NCBI GenBank assembly: GCA_002918705.1
Contig: PQKR01000009.1
Span: 62,001 to 126,000 of the forward strand
Direction: 5' to 3'
DNA length: 64,000 nucleotides
From: Escherichia sp. ESNIH1
Lineage (GTDB): Bacteria > Pseudomonadota > Gammaproteobacteria > Enterobacterales > Enterobacteriaceae
Within the stretch, counting starts at the first letter, position 1; each line of letters opens with the position of its first letter. The position numbers and the translations under genes are program-made. Positions 44,764 to 54,076 of the stretch are shown here, piece by piece. A model generated the notes under the pieces. That model was not told where the DNA came from. It ran no database searches and was given only the letters and a program-made list of their open reading frames with translations.

Positions 44764-46197
44764 ATGAAGCAAGGTTTGCAACTACGGCTAAGCCAACAGC
44801 TCGCCATGACGCCCCAACTGCAACAGGCTATTCGTCTGTTGCAGCTCTCGACGCTGGAACTTCAGCAAGAACTTCAGCAGGCGCTGGATAGTAACCCGCT
44901 GCTGGAGCAAACCGATCTTCACGACGAAGTAGACGCACAGCAGACCCAGGACACCGAAACGTTAGACTCCGCCGACGCCCTTGAGCAGAAAGATATGCCC
45001 GAGGAGCTGCCGCTGGACGCCAGCTGGGATGAGATCTACACCGCCGGTACGCCGTCGGGCAACGGCGTGGACTATCAGGACGACGAGCTTCCCGTCTACC
45101 AGGGCGAAACCACCCAGTCGCTGCAGGACTACCTGATGTGGCAGGTGGAGCTGACCCCCTTCTCCGATACCGATCGCGCTATTGCGACCTCTATTGTCGA
45201 CGCCGTGGATGAGACCGGCTACCTGACCGTCTCGCTGGAGGATATCCTCGACAGCATGGGCGACAGCAACGTTGGCCTGGATGAGGTCGAGGCGGTGCTG
45301 AAACGCGTCCAGCGTTTCGATCCGGTGGGCGTGGCGGCACGGGATCTGCGCGACTGCCTGCTGATCCAGCTCTCCCAGTTCGCCAGCGATACCCCGTGGC
45401 GGGCCGAAGCCAAACTGATCATCAGCGATCACCTCGATCTGCTGGCCAACCACGATTTCCGCACCCTGATGCGCGTTACCCGCCTGAAGGAAGAGGTGCT
45501 GAAAGAGGCGGTGAATCTGATCCAGTCCCTGGATCCGCGCCCTGGCCAGTCGATCCAGACCGGTGAGCCAGAGTATGTGATCCCCGACGTGCTGGTGCGC
45601 AAGCATAATGGCCGCTGGACGGTAGAGCTGAACGCTGACAGCATTCCGCGACTGCAGATTAACCAGCACTATGCGGCCATGTGCAGCGGCACGCGCAACG
45701 ACGCGGACAGCCAGTTTATCCGCAGCAATCTTCAGGAAGCCAAATGGCTGATTAAGAGCCTGGAGAGCCGCAACGATACCTTGCTGCGCGTCAGCCGCTG
45801 CATCGTTGAACAGCAGCAGGCCTTTTTCGACAAAGGCGAAGAGTTTATGAAACCGATGGTGCTGGCAGATATCGCCCAGGCCGTCGAGATGCATGAATCC
45901 ACCATTTCACGCGTGACGACCCAAAAATACCTGCACAGCCCGAGGGGCATTTTTGAGCTTAAATACTTTTTCTCCAGCCATGTGAATACCGAAGGCGGCG
46001 GCGAAGCCTCATCGACGGCCATTCGTGCGCTGGTGAAGAAGCTGATAGCCGCAGAAAACCCTGCGAAACCACTGAGTGACAGTAAGTTGACCACCCTGCT
46101 GTCCGACCAGGGTATCATGGTGGCGCGCCGTACCGTTGCGAAGTATCGAGAGTCTTTATCCATCCCGCCGTCTAACCAGCGCAAGCAGCTGGTGTGA
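44764..46197 (+). CDS. rpoN: RpoN, RNA polymerase sigma-54 factor
   Basis: Alternative sigma factor for nitrogen and other enhancer-dependent genes. It has the Gln/Leu-rich region I ([29 protein letters not shown]), an acidic region II, the core-binding domain, an HTH ([17 protein letters not shown]) and the RpoN box [10 protein letters not shown]. Its 477 residues equal the E. coli length. It lies between lptB and hpf and heads the set rpoN-hpf-ptsN-rapZ-npr, which ties sigma-54 to PTS-Ntr signalling. Confidence 0.98.
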   Translation: MKQGLQLRLSQQLAMTPQLQQAIRLLQLSTLELQQELQQALDSNPLLEQTDLHDEVDAQQTQDTETLDSADALEQKDMPEELPLDASWDEIYTAGTPSGNGVDYQDDELPVYQGETTQSLQDYLMWQVELTPFSDTDRAIATSIVDAVDETGYLTVSLEDILDSMGDSNVGLDEVEAVLKRVQRFDPVGVAARDLRDCLLIQLSQFASDTPWRAEAKLIISDHLDLLANHDFRTLMRVTRLKEEVLKEAVNLIQSLDPRPGQSIQTGEPEYVIPDVLVRKHNGRWTVELNADSIPRLQINQHYAAMCSGTRNDADSQFIRSNLQEAKWLIKSLESRNDTLLRVSRCIVEQQQAFFDKGEEFMKPMVLADIAQAVEMHESTISRVTTQKYLHSPRGIFELKYFFSSHVNTEGGGEASSTAIRALVKKLIAAENPAKPLSDSKLTTLLSDQGIMVARRTVAKYRESLSIPPSNQRKQLV

Positions 46198-46219
46198 CCC
46201 AACCGATAAGGAAGACACT

Positions 46220-46507
46220 ATGCAGCTCAACATTACAGGGCACAATGTCGAAATTACTGAAGCACTGCGCGATTTTGTCGGTACAAAATTTGCTAAGCTG
46301 GAGCAGTACTTCGAGCGGATCAATCAGGTCTACATTGTGTTAAAAGTGGAGAAAGTGACTCATGTCGCGGACGCCACACTGCACGTAAACGGTGGCGAGC
46401 TTCACGCCAGTGCGGAAGGGCAAGACATGTATGCGGCCATTGACGGTTTAATTGATAAACTGGCGCGACAGCTAACCAAACATAAAGATAAACTGAAACA
46501 ACACTAA
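46220..46507 (+). CDS. hpf: Hpf, ribosome hibernation promoting factor (short form)
   Basis: Binds the 30S decoding region in stationary phase and promotes 100S dimers with RMF. Its 95 residues, MQLNITGHNVEITEALRDFV onward, are typical of the short HPF/YfiA family. Start at 46220 follows GGAAGACACT. It lies 22 bases after rpoN. Confidence 0.97.
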   Translation: MQLNITGHNVEITEALRDFVGTKFAKLEQYFERINQVYIVLKVEKVTHVADATLHVNGGELHASAEGQDMYAAIDGLIDKLARQLTKHKDKLKQH

Positions 46508-46532
46508 TTGTCCGGGCGTTCGACGGCATTTA

Positions 46533-46562
46533 GCAACCTGCTGTGGCAATGCAGCAGGTTGT
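46533..46562 (+). other. Hairpin between hpf and ptsN
   Basis: CAACCTGCTG/CAGCAGGTTG perfect 10-bp stem with an 8-base loop (46534-46543 with 46552-46561). No T run follows, so it is more likely an RNA-processing or stability element than a terminator. Confidence 0.55.
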
Positions 46563-46589
46563 CTGCACGAGCAACGCTTAGGTGAATTT

Positions 46590-47081
46590 ATGATGAACAA
46601 CGATTCCGCTCTTCAACTGAGCAATGTCCTTAACCAGGAATGTACCCGCAGCGGCGTGCACTGCCAGAGTAAAAAGCGTGCGCTGGAGATTATCAGCGAG
46701 CTGGCTGCGAAGCAGCTCAGCCTGCCGCCGCAGGTGGTCTTTGAGGCTATTCTGACCCGTGAGAAGATGGGCAGTACCGGTATTGGCAACGGTATCGCCA
46801 TTCCCCACGGCAAGGTAGAGGAAGATACCCTGCGCGCCGTCGGCGTTTTTGTGCAGCTGGAGACGCCTATCGCCTTTGATGCTATCGATAACCAGCCGGT
46901 GGATCTGCTGTTTGCCCTGCTGGTTCCTGCCGATCAGACAAAGACGCATCTGCATACGCTCTCCCTTGTTGCCCGTCGCCTGGCGGACAAAACCATCTGT
47001 CGACGCCTGCGCGCCGCGCAGAGCGATGAGGAGCTGTATCAGATCATCACGGATAGCGAAGGCAGCCATAATGACGCGTAA
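46590..47081 (+). CDS. ptsN: PtsN, nitrogen-PTS enzyme IIA
   Basis: Phospho-acceptor of the PTS-Ntr chain (PtsP-Npr-PtsN) that regulates potassium transport and other targets. It has a PTS EIIA type-2 domain with the active histidine in GIAIPHGK (His73). Its 163 residues equal the E. coli length. It is upstream of rapZ and npr in the rpoN cluster. Confidence 0.98.
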   Translation: MMNNDSALQLSNVLNQECTRSGVHCQSKKRALEIISELAAKQLSLPPQVVFEAILTREKMGSTGIGNGIAIPHGKVEEDTLRAVGVFVQLETPIAFDAIDNQPVDLLFALLVPADQTKTHLHTLSLVARRLADKTICRRLRAAQSDEELYQIITDSEGSHNDA

Positions 47082-47126
47082 CCGGGGAAATGCTTTTACA
47101 TCTGCTCGCCTGAGGAGAAACGGTAC

Positions 47127-47981
47127 ATGGTACTGATGATCGTCAGCGGTCGCTCGGGTTCGGGTAAATCAGTTGCCCTGCGAGCGCTGGAAGACATGGG
47201 CTTCTACTGCGTGGATAACCTACCGGTGGTGCTGCTGCCCGAACTGGCGAAATCGCTGGCAGACCGCCAGATCTCTGCGGCCGTCAGTATTGACGTGCGT
47301 AACATGCCAGAGTCGCCAGAAATCTTTGAACAGGCAATGAACAACCTGCCGTCGGCCTTCTCGCCGCAGCTGCTGTTCCTTGATGCCGATCGCAATACGC
47401 TGATCCGCCGCTACAGTGATACCCGGCGCCTGCACCCTCTCTCCAGCAAGAACCTGTCGCTGGAGAGCGCCATCGATGAAGAGAGCGATCTGCTGGAGCC
47501 GCTGCGCTCGCGGGCGGATCTGATCGTTGATACCTCAGAGATGTCGGTGCACGAGCTGGCAGAGATGCTGCGTACCCGCCTGCTGGGCAAGCGCGAACGT
47601 GAGCTGACTATGGTCTTTGAGTCGTTCGGCTTCAAGCACGGCATTCCTATTGACGCCGACTACGTCTTTGACGTCCGCTTCCTGCCGAACCCGCACTGGG
47701 ATCCGAAGCTGCGCCCGATGACCGGCCTTGATAAACCGGTGGCGGCGTTCCTTGACCGGCATACCGAAGTGCACAACTTTATCTACCAGACCCGCAGCTA
47801 TCTCGAACTGTGGCTGCCGATGCTGGAGACCAACAACCGCAGCTATCTCACCGTCGCCATTGGCTGTACGGGGGGGAAACACCGTTCGGTCTATATTGCC
47901 GAGCAGCTGGCGGACTACTTCCGCTCGCGGGGTAAAAACGTGCAGTCCCGCCACCGCACGCTGGAAAAACGCAAAACATGA
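47127..47981 (+). CDS. rapZ: RapZ, RNase adapter for GlmZ
   Basis: RNA-binding adapter that presents the sRNA GlmZ to RNase E and so controls glmS and amino-sugar supply. It has the N-terminal Walker A GRSGSGKS (8-15) and the C-terminal RNA-binding basic stretch [18 protein letters not shown]. Its 284 residues equal the E. coli length. It overlaps npr by 4 bases. Confidence 0.98.
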   Translation: MVLMIVSGRSGSGKSVALRALEDMGFYCVDNLPVVLLPELAKSLADRQISAAVSIDVRNMPESPEIFEQAMNNLPSAFSPQLLFLDADRNTLIRRYSDTRRLHPLSSKNLSLESAIDEESDLLEPLRSRADLIVDTSEMSVHELAEMLRTRLLGKRERELTMVFESFGFKHGIPIDADYVFDVRFLPNPHWDPKLRPMTGLDKPVAAFLDRHTEVHNFIYQTRSYLELWLPMLETNNRSYLTVAIGCTGGKHRSVYIAEQLADYFRSRGKNVQSRHRTLEKRKT

Positions 47982-48250
47982 CCGTTAAGCAGACCGTTGA
48001 GATCACAAACACGCTGGGGATGCATGCTCGCCCCGCGATGAAGCTGTTTGAGCTGGTTCAGGGGTTTGATGCGGAGGTGCTGCTGCGCAATGACGAAGGC
48101 ACCGAGGCAGAGGCCAGCAGCGTGATTGCCCTGCTAATGCTCGACTCTGCCAAAGGCCGCCAGATTGAGATTGAAGCCAGCGGTCCGCAGGAGCAGGAGG
48201 CGCTTGCCGCCGTCATCGCCCTGTTCAACGCCGGTTTTGATGAAGACTAA
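47978..48250 (+). CDS. npr: Npr (PtsO), nitrogen-PTS HPr-like phosphocarrier
   Basis: Carries phosphate from PtsP to PtsN. It has an HPr fold with the active His16 in LGMHARPA. Its 90 residues equal the E. coli length. Its start overlaps the rapZ stop (ATGA). A REP element follows. Confidence 0.97.
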   Translation: MTVKQTVEITNTLGMHARPAMKLFELVQGFDAEVLLRNDEGTEAEASSVIALLMLDSAKGRQIEIEASGPQEQEALAAVIALFNAGFDED

Positions 48251-48260
48251 TTGCCGGTCG

Positions 48261-48296
48261 CGCCGGGTAGCGGCTACGCCTTACCCGGCCTATAAC
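48261..48296. repeat. REP element after npr
   Basis: Palindromic CGCCGGGTAGCGGCTACGCC followed by TTACCCGGCCTATAAC, a REP-type unit at the end of the npr transcript. Confidence 0.7.
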
Positions 48297-48342
48297 GCCT
48301 GTAAATTGTTCTTTTTGTGCGCTTAACCCCTGCCAACGTTTC

Positions 48343-48359
48343 CTTAAGATAACCTTAAG
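48343..48359 (+). promoter_or_regulatory. PmrA (BasR) box upstream of yrbL
   Basis: CTTAAG-ATAAC-CTTAAG is an exact match to the PmrA/BasR direct-repeat consensus YTTAAK-N5-YTTAAK. It lies about 80-100 bases upstream of the yrbL ATG. yrbL is a known PmrA/BasR target in E. coli. Confidence 0.8.
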
Positions 48360-48364
48360 CTAGC

Positions 48365-48381
48365 CGTTTATTTTCCATTTA
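48365..48381 (+). promoter_or_regulatory. PhoP-box-like direct repeat upstream of yrbL
   Basis: CGTTTA-TTTTC-CATTTA is close to the PhoP consensus of two GTTTA units 11 bp apart, 5 bases downstream of the PmrA box. E. coli yrbL belongs to the PhoPQ regulon. The second half-site is imperfect. Confidence 0.6.
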
Positions 48382-48440
48382 AGTTGCCTGGCCATACTTG
48401 GATTGTTTCCAAAACAATTTCCAAAAAAGCAGGACAACGT

Positions 48441-49037
48441 ATGATTCGCTTATCTCATCTCACCCCGTTGGGCACCGGTCGGCACCGTCAATGCTATGCG
48501 CATCCGGATAATGCCCAGCGCTGCATTAAGATTATCTACAACTACGAGAGCGGCGGCGACAAAGAGATCAAGCGCGAGCTGAGCTACTATGCCCATCTCT
48601 CTCGCCGTTTAACAGACTGGAGCGGACTGCCGCGCTACTACGGCACGGTCGAAACCGATCTGGGGACGGGATACGTCTACGACATCATCACCGACTTTGA
48701 CGGCTCCCCATCAAAAACCCTGACGGAGTATGCCGCCCAGTGCCGTGAAGCAGGCAACAGCAAGGCGCTCTACCCGCTGCTCAGGGCGCTAAAAAGCTAC
48801 CTGCGCAAAAACCGTATCGTTACCATGAACCTGAAGCCGCAGAATGTGCTTTGCCGTCGCATCAGCCCGGATCACGTGGTGCCGGTGGTGTGCGACAACA
48901 TTGGCGAAGGCACGCTGATCCCGCTGGCCACCTGGTCCGGCTGGGCCTGCGCACGTAAGCAGGCCCGCCTGTGGCAGCGCTTTATCGCTCAGCCCGCGCT
49001 GGCCAGCGGGCTCAGTGCAGCGAATGTTGGGTCATAA
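48441..49037 (+). CDS. yrbL: YrbL, PhoP/PmrA-regulated conserved protein
   Basis: PhoP-network protein YrbL family (protein kinase-like fold in family descriptions), function unknown. Its 198 residues are about 12 fewer than E. coli, with a shorter C-terminus. Recognisable segments are [33 protein letters not shown] and [19 protein letters not shown]. Start at 48441 follows AGGACAACGT. PmrA- and PhoP-type boxes lie upstream, so it should respond to low Mg2+, Fe3+ and cationic peptides. Its 3' end overlaps the convergent mtgA by 26 bases. Confidence 0.93.
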   Translation: MIRLSHLTPLGTGRHRQCYAHPDNAQRCIKIIYNYESGGDKEIKRELSYYAHLSRRLTDWSGLPRYYGTVETDLGTGYVYDIITDFDGSPSKTLTEYAAQCREAGNSKALYPLLRALKSYLRKNRIVTMNLKPQNVLCRRISPDHVVPVVCDNIGEGTLIPLATWSGWACARKQARLWQRFIAQPALASGLSAANVGS

Positions 49038-49740
49038 AGCCCTCCCCGCCTAGCTGGCGCATCTGGCGCAGGATCCACGCCTGACGGCTACGCACGTAGC
49101 CAGAGGGGGCATTGGCCTTAAAGCGGATAGGATTGGGCAGCACGGCCGCCAGCAGCGCGGCCTCTGACATGGTCAGGCGGCTGGCGGGCTTGTTAAAGTA
49201 GCGCTGGGCCGCCGCCTCAACGCCAAATATCCCCTCGCCAAACTCTGCGACGTTGAGATAAACCGTCAGGATCCGCCGCTTGCTCCACACCGTCTCCATT
49301 CCCAGCGTCAGCCCGGCCTCGAGTCCTTTACGCAGCCAGCTGCGTCCATCCCAAAGGAAGAGGTTTTTCGCCGTCTGCTGCGAGAGCGTAGACGCGCCGC
49401 GGATCCGGCTGGCGTTACGCTCGTTATGGGAAACTGCTTTCTGAATAGCATCGACGTCAAAACCCCAGTGCGTCGGGAAGGTCTGATCCTCAGCGGCAAT
49501 CACCGCCAGCCCCATCCACGGTGAGATCTCATCCATGCCCACCCAGTCTGAGTGGGCAACATAGCCGACATCGCCGCTCAGCCAGGCTGATACCTGACGC
49601 TCCGCCATCACCGCCGAGAAGGGAACCGGCATAAAGCTGAACAGCAGGATGCCGCCCCCCCAGAGCAGGGCCAGTCCCAGCAGAATACCCAGCAGCAGAC
49701 GCTTTAGTTTTGCCTTCAGTGAGGTACTGCGTGACTTCAT
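49012..49740 (-). CDS. mtgA: MtgA, monofunctional peptidoglycan glycosyltransferase
   Basis: Inner-membrane GT51 enzyme that polymerises lipid II into glycan strands. It has an N-terminal transmembrane helix (about 15-35), then the catalytic motifs [29 protein letters not shown] and [15 protein letters not shown]. Its 242 residues equal the E. coli length. Its start overlaps the elbB stop (TAATG), so the two are translationally coupled. Its 3' end overlaps yrbL. Confidence 0.97.
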   Translation of the reverse strand: MKSRSTSLKAKLKRLLLGILLGLALLWGGGILLFSFMPVPFSAVMAERQVSAWLSGDVGYVAHSDWVGMDEISPWMGLAVIAAEDQTFPTHWGFDVDAIQKAVSHNERNASRIRGASTLSQQTAKNLFLWDGRSWLRKGLEAGLTLGMETVWSKRRILTVYLNVAEFGEGIFGVEAAAQRYFNKPASRLTMSEAALLAAVLPNPIRFKANAPSGYVRSRQAWILRQMRQLGGEGFMTQHSLH

Positions 49741-50390
49741 TACGCCAACACCAGCACACGCGTAACCAGTTTCTCAATGCCGCTGGCGGCCTCGGCGATA
49801 GTCTGCGCCACCATATAGGCGGGAGTCGTTACCACCTTGTTCTCTTCGTCCACTACGATGTCATCCACCGGGCAGGTCACATGCTCCGCACCCATCTCCT
49901 CCAGCACGTCGGCGGTGTCGATGTCTGTCCCGATGGTCAGACGCAGCGGGAAATCAAAGATTTTCGGTAGCATAGCCGGTGCGATACAGATAAACCCCAG
50001 CGGTTTACCGGCGGCGTGCATCGCCAGCGCCAGCTGCTTTAGCCCGCTATCCACGCTGCACTCCGCACCCTGGGTGGCGAAGTTACTGAGGTTCTTTGCC
50101 GCACCAAAGCCGCCCGGCACGATCAGGGCATCCAGCGCGTCGACGGAAGCCTGGCTTAGCGGCTGGATCGCGCCGCGGGCAATGCGTGCCGCCTCAATCA
50201 GTACGTTACGGCTCTCGGCCATTGGATCGCCGGTAAGATGGTTGATCACGTCCGATTGCGGTTTATCCGGGGCAAAACAGACCGCCTCCGCGCCGCTGCG
50301 GGCAATCGCTAATAGCGTAATGACGGCCTCATGAATTTCAGATCCGTCGTTAACGCCGCAGCCGCTCAGTACCACTCCCACTTTTTTCAT
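49740..50390 (-). CDS. elbB: ElbB, DJ-1/PfpI-superfamily glyoxalase-like protein
   Basis: Class I glutamine amidotransferase-like protein reported as glyoxalase-like and linked to isoprenoid synthesis. Typical segments are [32 protein letters not shown] and [12 protein letters not shown], with the elbow cysteine in ICIAP. Start at 50390 (MKKVGVV) gives 216 residues (E. coli 217). The ATG at 50411 would add seven residues. It precedes mtgA. Confidence 0.95.
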   Translation of the reverse strand: MKKVGVVLSGCGVNDGSEIHEAVITLLAIARSGAEAVCFAPDKPQSDVINHLTGDPMAESRNVLIEAARIARGAIQPLSQASVDALDALIVPGGFGAAKNLSNFATQGAECSVDSGLKQLALAMHAAGKPLGFICIAPAMLPKIFDFPLRLTIGTDIDTADVLEEMGAEHVTCPVDDIVVDEENKVVTTPAYMVAQTIAEAASGIEKLVTRVLVLA

Positions 50391-50505
50391 TTTGCCGATC
50401 CTTTCCTGCAAGATGCTGACGCTTATTAAAAATTCCGATAAGAGCGCTACGCCTCACACATTTCATCGATTCATATAACAAATAAGTTAAGATTTGCTAT
50501 CTTAT

Positions 50506-50632
50506 GTGCGGGCTTGACAAATTTACCGCCTGTGCCCATTAAATAACCAACCCAAAAAATTCCGGCACAGCCACAATTTCCCTGGTGTTGGCGCAGTATT
50601 CGCGCACCCCGGTCTATCCGGGGTCATTTTTT
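50506..50632 (+). ncRNA. arcZ: ArcZ small regulatory RNA
   Basis: Hfq-dependent sRNA that activates rpoS and represses many mRNAs; its gene lies between elbB and arcB in E. coli. The functional 3' half is essentially identical to E. coli: TTTCCCTGGTGTTGGCGCAG, then TATTCGCGCA, then the CCCCGG/CCGGGG terminator stem (50607-50612 with 50618-50623) and TCATTTTTT. The 5' half starts with GTGCGG but is otherwise diverged. A -10-like TATCTT lies at 50498-50503. The 3' end overlaps the arcB stop codon on the opposite strand. The 5' end is approximate. Confidence 0.9.
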
Positions 50633-52966
50633 GCCCGCCCCGGCTACCCACGCCTTAAGCACCGCAATATCGTCCTGCCAGGCCAGCTTCATCTCTTCAA
50701 TCCATTCCCCTACGTTATCCCACCACGCCGGCAGGTCTGAAGACTGAATTTGCTTGCCCAGCTGTTGCAAACGGCGCAGACCAATCGATCCCGCCGCGCC
50801 CTTGATCTTATGTCCCTCTTCCGCAATCCCTTTCTGGTCGCGGGCGGTGAGGTTCGATTCAAGGATCGCGATATAGCCTGGCATCATCTTCTCGAACATC
50901 GCGATGCCGTCGACGATCACCTTCGGACCAATAATTTCAAGGTATTGCTCCAGCATCGGAACATCTAACAGCGTCTGTGCCTTATCGTTATCAACAGCGT
51001 CCACGGGACTCTCCTCTCCGTCGTCGTCACAGGTATCCCAAAACTTCTTGATCATCGCGGTCAGCGCCGGTACGGCCAGCGGCTTGCTCAGGACATCGTC
51101 CATCCCCGCGTCCAGGTACTCTTTTTTATCTTTCAATACGTTGGCGGTCAAGGCCACCAGCGGCGGCAGATCCTCGCGGGCGTAGTTCTGCGTCAGCTGA
51201 CGGGAGATGTCCAGCCCGGTCATGTCCGGAAGCTGGATATCCAGCAGCAGCAGGTCGTACTCGCCCGGCGTAAACATCGCCAGCGCCTCTGTTCCGGTCA
51301 TGGCAACGTCGACGCTGCAGCCCAGCTTCTCCAGCACCGATCGCGCTACGATCACGTTCAGCTCGATATCCTCGACCAGCAGCACGTTGAGAGCCGGCAG
51401 CGGCATCTCGTCATCTTCGAAGCCGTCTTCAACCTCCTCCGCCACGGCAGGGGCGTGCACCGTCAGCACAAAGCGCGAGCCTTTGCCCGGCTGGCTGCTG
51501 ACCGTGATGTCGCCGCCCATGCTTTTCGCCAGACGGCGCGAGACCGCAAGGCCAATCCCCGTCCCGGTGGCCGGTTTGCCGCCGTGCTTGTCTTTAACCT
51601 GGTAGTACATGGCGAAAATTTTATCCTGCTCCGCCGGCGGGATGCCGATGCCGGAGTCCTCAACCTCGAAGCGCAGCATCTCGTTATCGTCATAGCGAAT
51701 GCGCACCGTTACCTGACCCTGCTGGGTAAACTTCACCGCGTTGCTGATGAGGTTCCACAGGATCTGCCGCAGCCGGGTACCGTCGGTGATCACTTTATGC
51801 GGCAGCGGCAGCGTCGGCTCGACGACAAAGCTCAGCCCCTTCTGCTGCGCCTGCAGGCCGGAGAGCGTTTCGAGATCGGCCCGGAAGCTAGTGAAGTCCA
51901 CCGGCTGGTTGTCCAGCTGTACCTTGTGGCGCTCCATCTTGTCCATATCAATAATATCGTTGAAGATATTACCCAGCGTGACCGCAGAGACGTGGATCGT
52001 CTTCAGGTACTTCTCCTGCTCGTCGCTCAGCTCGGTGTCGAGCAGGATGCGGCTCAGGCCGACGATGCCGTTCAGCGGCGTGCGCAGCTCGTGGCTGATG
52101 GTGGAGATGAAGGTGGTTTTGTCCCGGCTGGCGCGCTCCAGCGCGTCCTGGTAACGCTTGCGCTCGGTAATATCCCGGCCAAAGCCCATCAGCCCGTGGC
52201 GTTTACCCACCCGGTCATAGTAGGGAACCTTGCGGATCTCAAAGCAGGCTTTGCGCCCGTCAGGATACTCCAGCCACTGCTCATAGGTCAGGGAGACGTT
52301 GTGACGGAATACCTTCTCATCAGTTTCGTTGACCTTCTCCGCTGCCTCCGGCGAGTAGACGTCGTCCGGCTTGAGGTTAACCAGCTGCTTCTCGCTTTTG
52401 CCGGTCAGCAGCTCCATCGCCCGGTTGCAGCCAGAGAACTCTTTATCTTCGTTGCGGTAGAAGACCAGATCCGGCGAGGCGTCGAGGAACGAGCGCAGGA
52501 ATGAGGACTGCTGCTCCAGCTGGATCTGGGTCTGCTCGCGCTCCTGCATCTCAATCTTAAGCTGTTCAAAGGTCGCCTGGCGCTCGGCCTCGGCGATAGC
52601 ACGGTCGTTGAGCACCTGGTTGAGCGTAGAGATGTTCTCTTTCAGCTGAACGTTGAGCTTGAGGTCGCGCTCGCGCATCTCTTCGAGCTTCTCCACCAGC
52701 TTAGACAGCCGCTGGCGGGACTCCTCCAGCTGCTCAACCACCACCGACAGAAAGTAGACCGCCCACGGGGTGATCAGCAGCCCGAAGAAGATCGAGCGGA
52801 TCACATCAATGCTCTCGACCCGGCCATGCAGCACCATTGTTACGGCCATCTGGACAACAATCGCCAGTACGACCAGCGCGAGGGCCAGCAGCATGGAGAA
52901 GCGTACCAGACCCAGCTTCATCATCAGATCGACATAGTACTGCGCGAGTAATCGGATTTGCTTCAT
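50624..52966 (-). CDS. arcB: ArcB, aerobic respiration control hybrid sensor kinase
   Basis: Quinone-redox sensor that phosphorylates ArcA under low oxygen. Domains in order are two transmembrane helices (about 23-77), a coiled linker, a PAS domain (SFLRSFLDASPDLVFYRNED), the histidine kinase with phospho-His in ISHELRTPLNG, the ATPase N/G boxes, a receiver with Asp in LLLLDIQLPDM, and an HPt domain with His in EEGHKIKGAAGS. Its 780 residues compare with 778 in E. coli. arcZ lies at its 3' end on the other strand. Confidence 0.97.
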   Translation of the reverse strand: MKQIRLLAQYYVDLMMKLGLVRFSMLLALALVVLAIVVQMAVTMVLHGRVESIDVIRSIFFGLLITPWAVYFLSVVVEQLEESRQRLSKLVEKLEEMRERDLKLNVQLKENISTLNQVLNDRAIAEAERQATFEQLKIEMQEREQTQIQLEQQSSFLRSFLDASPDLVFYRNEDKEFSGCNRAMELLTGKSEKQLVNLKPDDVYSPEAAEKVNETDEKVFRHNVSLTYEQWLEYPDGRKACFEIRKVPYYDRVGKRHGLMGFGRDITERKRYQDALERASRDKTTFISTISHELRTPLNGIVGLSRILLDTELSDEQEKYLKTIHVSAVTLGNIFNDIIDMDKMERHKVQLDNQPVDFTSFRADLETLSGLQAQQKGLSFVVEPTLPLPHKVITDGTRLRQILWNLISNAVKFTQQGQVTVRIRYDDNEMLRFEVEDSGIGIPPAEQDKIFAMYYQVKDKHGGKPATGTGIGLAVSRRLAKSMGGDITVSSQPGKGSRFVLTVHAPAVAEEVEDGFEDDEMPLPALNVLLVEDIELNVIVARSVLEKLGCSVDVAMTGTEALAMFTPGEYDLLLLDIQLPDMTGLDISRQLTQNYAREDLPPLVALTANVLKDKKEYLDAGMDDVLSKPLAVPALTAMIKKFWDTCDDDGEESPVDAVDNDKAQTLLDVPMLEQYLEIIGPKVIVDGIAMFEKMMPGYIAILESNLTARDQKGIAEEGHKIKGAAGSIGLRRLQQLGKQIQSSDLPAWWDNVGEWIEEMKLAWQDDIAVLKAWVAGAGKK

Positions 52967-53110
52967 TAACGAGTTCCTTCACCACAACGTCGCACAATAA
53001 TACTCAATTCTGAGCAAAGCGTTGAAGGTTGTGCAAAAAAGTGTGGGATTCAACCTTAAGCCGAATAAGGCGCCAACCGTCATCCGTCGTGACCGGGTCC
53101 ACATAGATTT

Positions 53111-53140
53111 GTCAGGTGGCGCTTCGCTTACCTGACCTAC
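53111..53140. repeat. REP-like element between arcB and yhcC
   Basis: Palindromic GTCAGGTGGCGCTTCGCTTA, then CCTGACCTAC. This is a REP variant with AGGT/ACCT arms instead of CGGG/CCCG. Confidence 0.6.
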
Positions 53141-53155
53141 AAAGACACTGCCCGC

Positions 53156-54076
53156 TTAAGCCAACCACGGCCTTCCCAGCGCGGAGCCTTGCGCCCCGTG
53201 GGCGTTGAGATACTTATCCAGCTCTACCATGCCGGTCCAGCGATTCTCGCACCACAGCGGCGCGAGCAGGGTCGGACGGCGGGCGCTGGCGGAGATACGG
53301 TGGTAGATCACCTCCGGCGGCGTATGGCGGATCATCTCCCCAGCGGCGCGGGTATAGGCATCCAGCTCGATACCGCTCAGCCGCCCGGTCTGCCAGGCCC
53401 TGGCCATCGTGCTGCCGGTGACGATATGCAGCGGATGCAGCTTGATGCCATCAACGCCGGTCTCAACCACCCGCTGTAGCGTCGCAAGGCACTCCGCCTC
53501 CCCCTCCCCCGGCAGGCCAACGATCAGGTGGCTGCATACGTTCAGCCCGCGCTGGCGAGCCAGCCGGGTGGTGCGCTGATAGCAGGCGAAGTCGTGACCG
53601 CGGTTGATGCGGTGCAGGGTTTTATCGTGAGCCGTTTGCAGGCCCAGCTCCAGCCAGACCTCATAGCCCTGCTGCTGGTATTCGCTGAGCAGATCCAGCA
53701 CCGCCTCCGGAACGCAGTCCGGGCGCGTCCCCACGCACAGCCCGACAATATTGGCCTGGCCTACCGCCTGCTGGTACATTGCCCGCAGCACCTGTACCTC
53801 GGCCCAGGTGCTGGTATAGGCCTGGAAATAGGCAAGGTAGCGCTGGGCACGGTTAACGCGCGTCGCCTGGTAAGCCAGCTGATCGGTAATGGAGTGGTTC
53901 TGCTGGGTCTCGTCGGCAAATGAGGCTACGTTGCAAAAGGTGCAGCCGCCGCGGCCAATAGTGCCATCGCGATTCGGACAGCTAAATCCGCCGTGCAGGG
54001 TGAGCTTATGGACTTTTTCGCCATAGCGGCGGGCAAGATCCCCACCAAACATGTTGACTAATTTTTGTAACTGCAT
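53156..54076 (-). CDS. yhcC: YhcC, TIGR01212-type radical SAM protein
   Basis: Radical SAM enzyme of unresolved substrate. The cluster cysteines lie in SCPNRDGTIGRGGCTFCN (Cys33, Cys45, Cys48), a CX11CX2C spacing typical of this family rather than the usual CX3CX2C. At 306 residues it is close to E. coli (309). It is divergent from gltB across a 671-base regulatory region. A link to glutamate synthase is suggested only by the conserved neighbourhood. Confidence 0.94.
   Translation of the reverse strand: MQLQKLVNMFGGDLARRYGEKVHKLTLHGGFSCPNRDGTIGRGGCTFCNVASFADETQQNHSITDQLAYQATRVNRAQRYLAYFQAYTSTWAEVQVLRAMYQQAVGQANIVGLCVGTRPDCVPEAVLDLLSEYQQQGYEVWLELGLQTAHDKTLHRINRGHDFACYQRTTRLARQRGLNVCSHLIVGLPGEGEAECLATLQRVVETGVDGIKLHPLHIVTGSTMARAWQTGRLSGIELDAYTRAAGEMIRHTPPEVIYHRISASARRPTLLAPLWCENRWTGMVELDKYLNAHGAQGSALGRPWLA

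Noticed and set aside
50514-50545. TTGACA at 50514 as a promoter -35
   Set aside because: It falls inside the predicted ArcZ transcript and has no good -10 at 16-18 bases.
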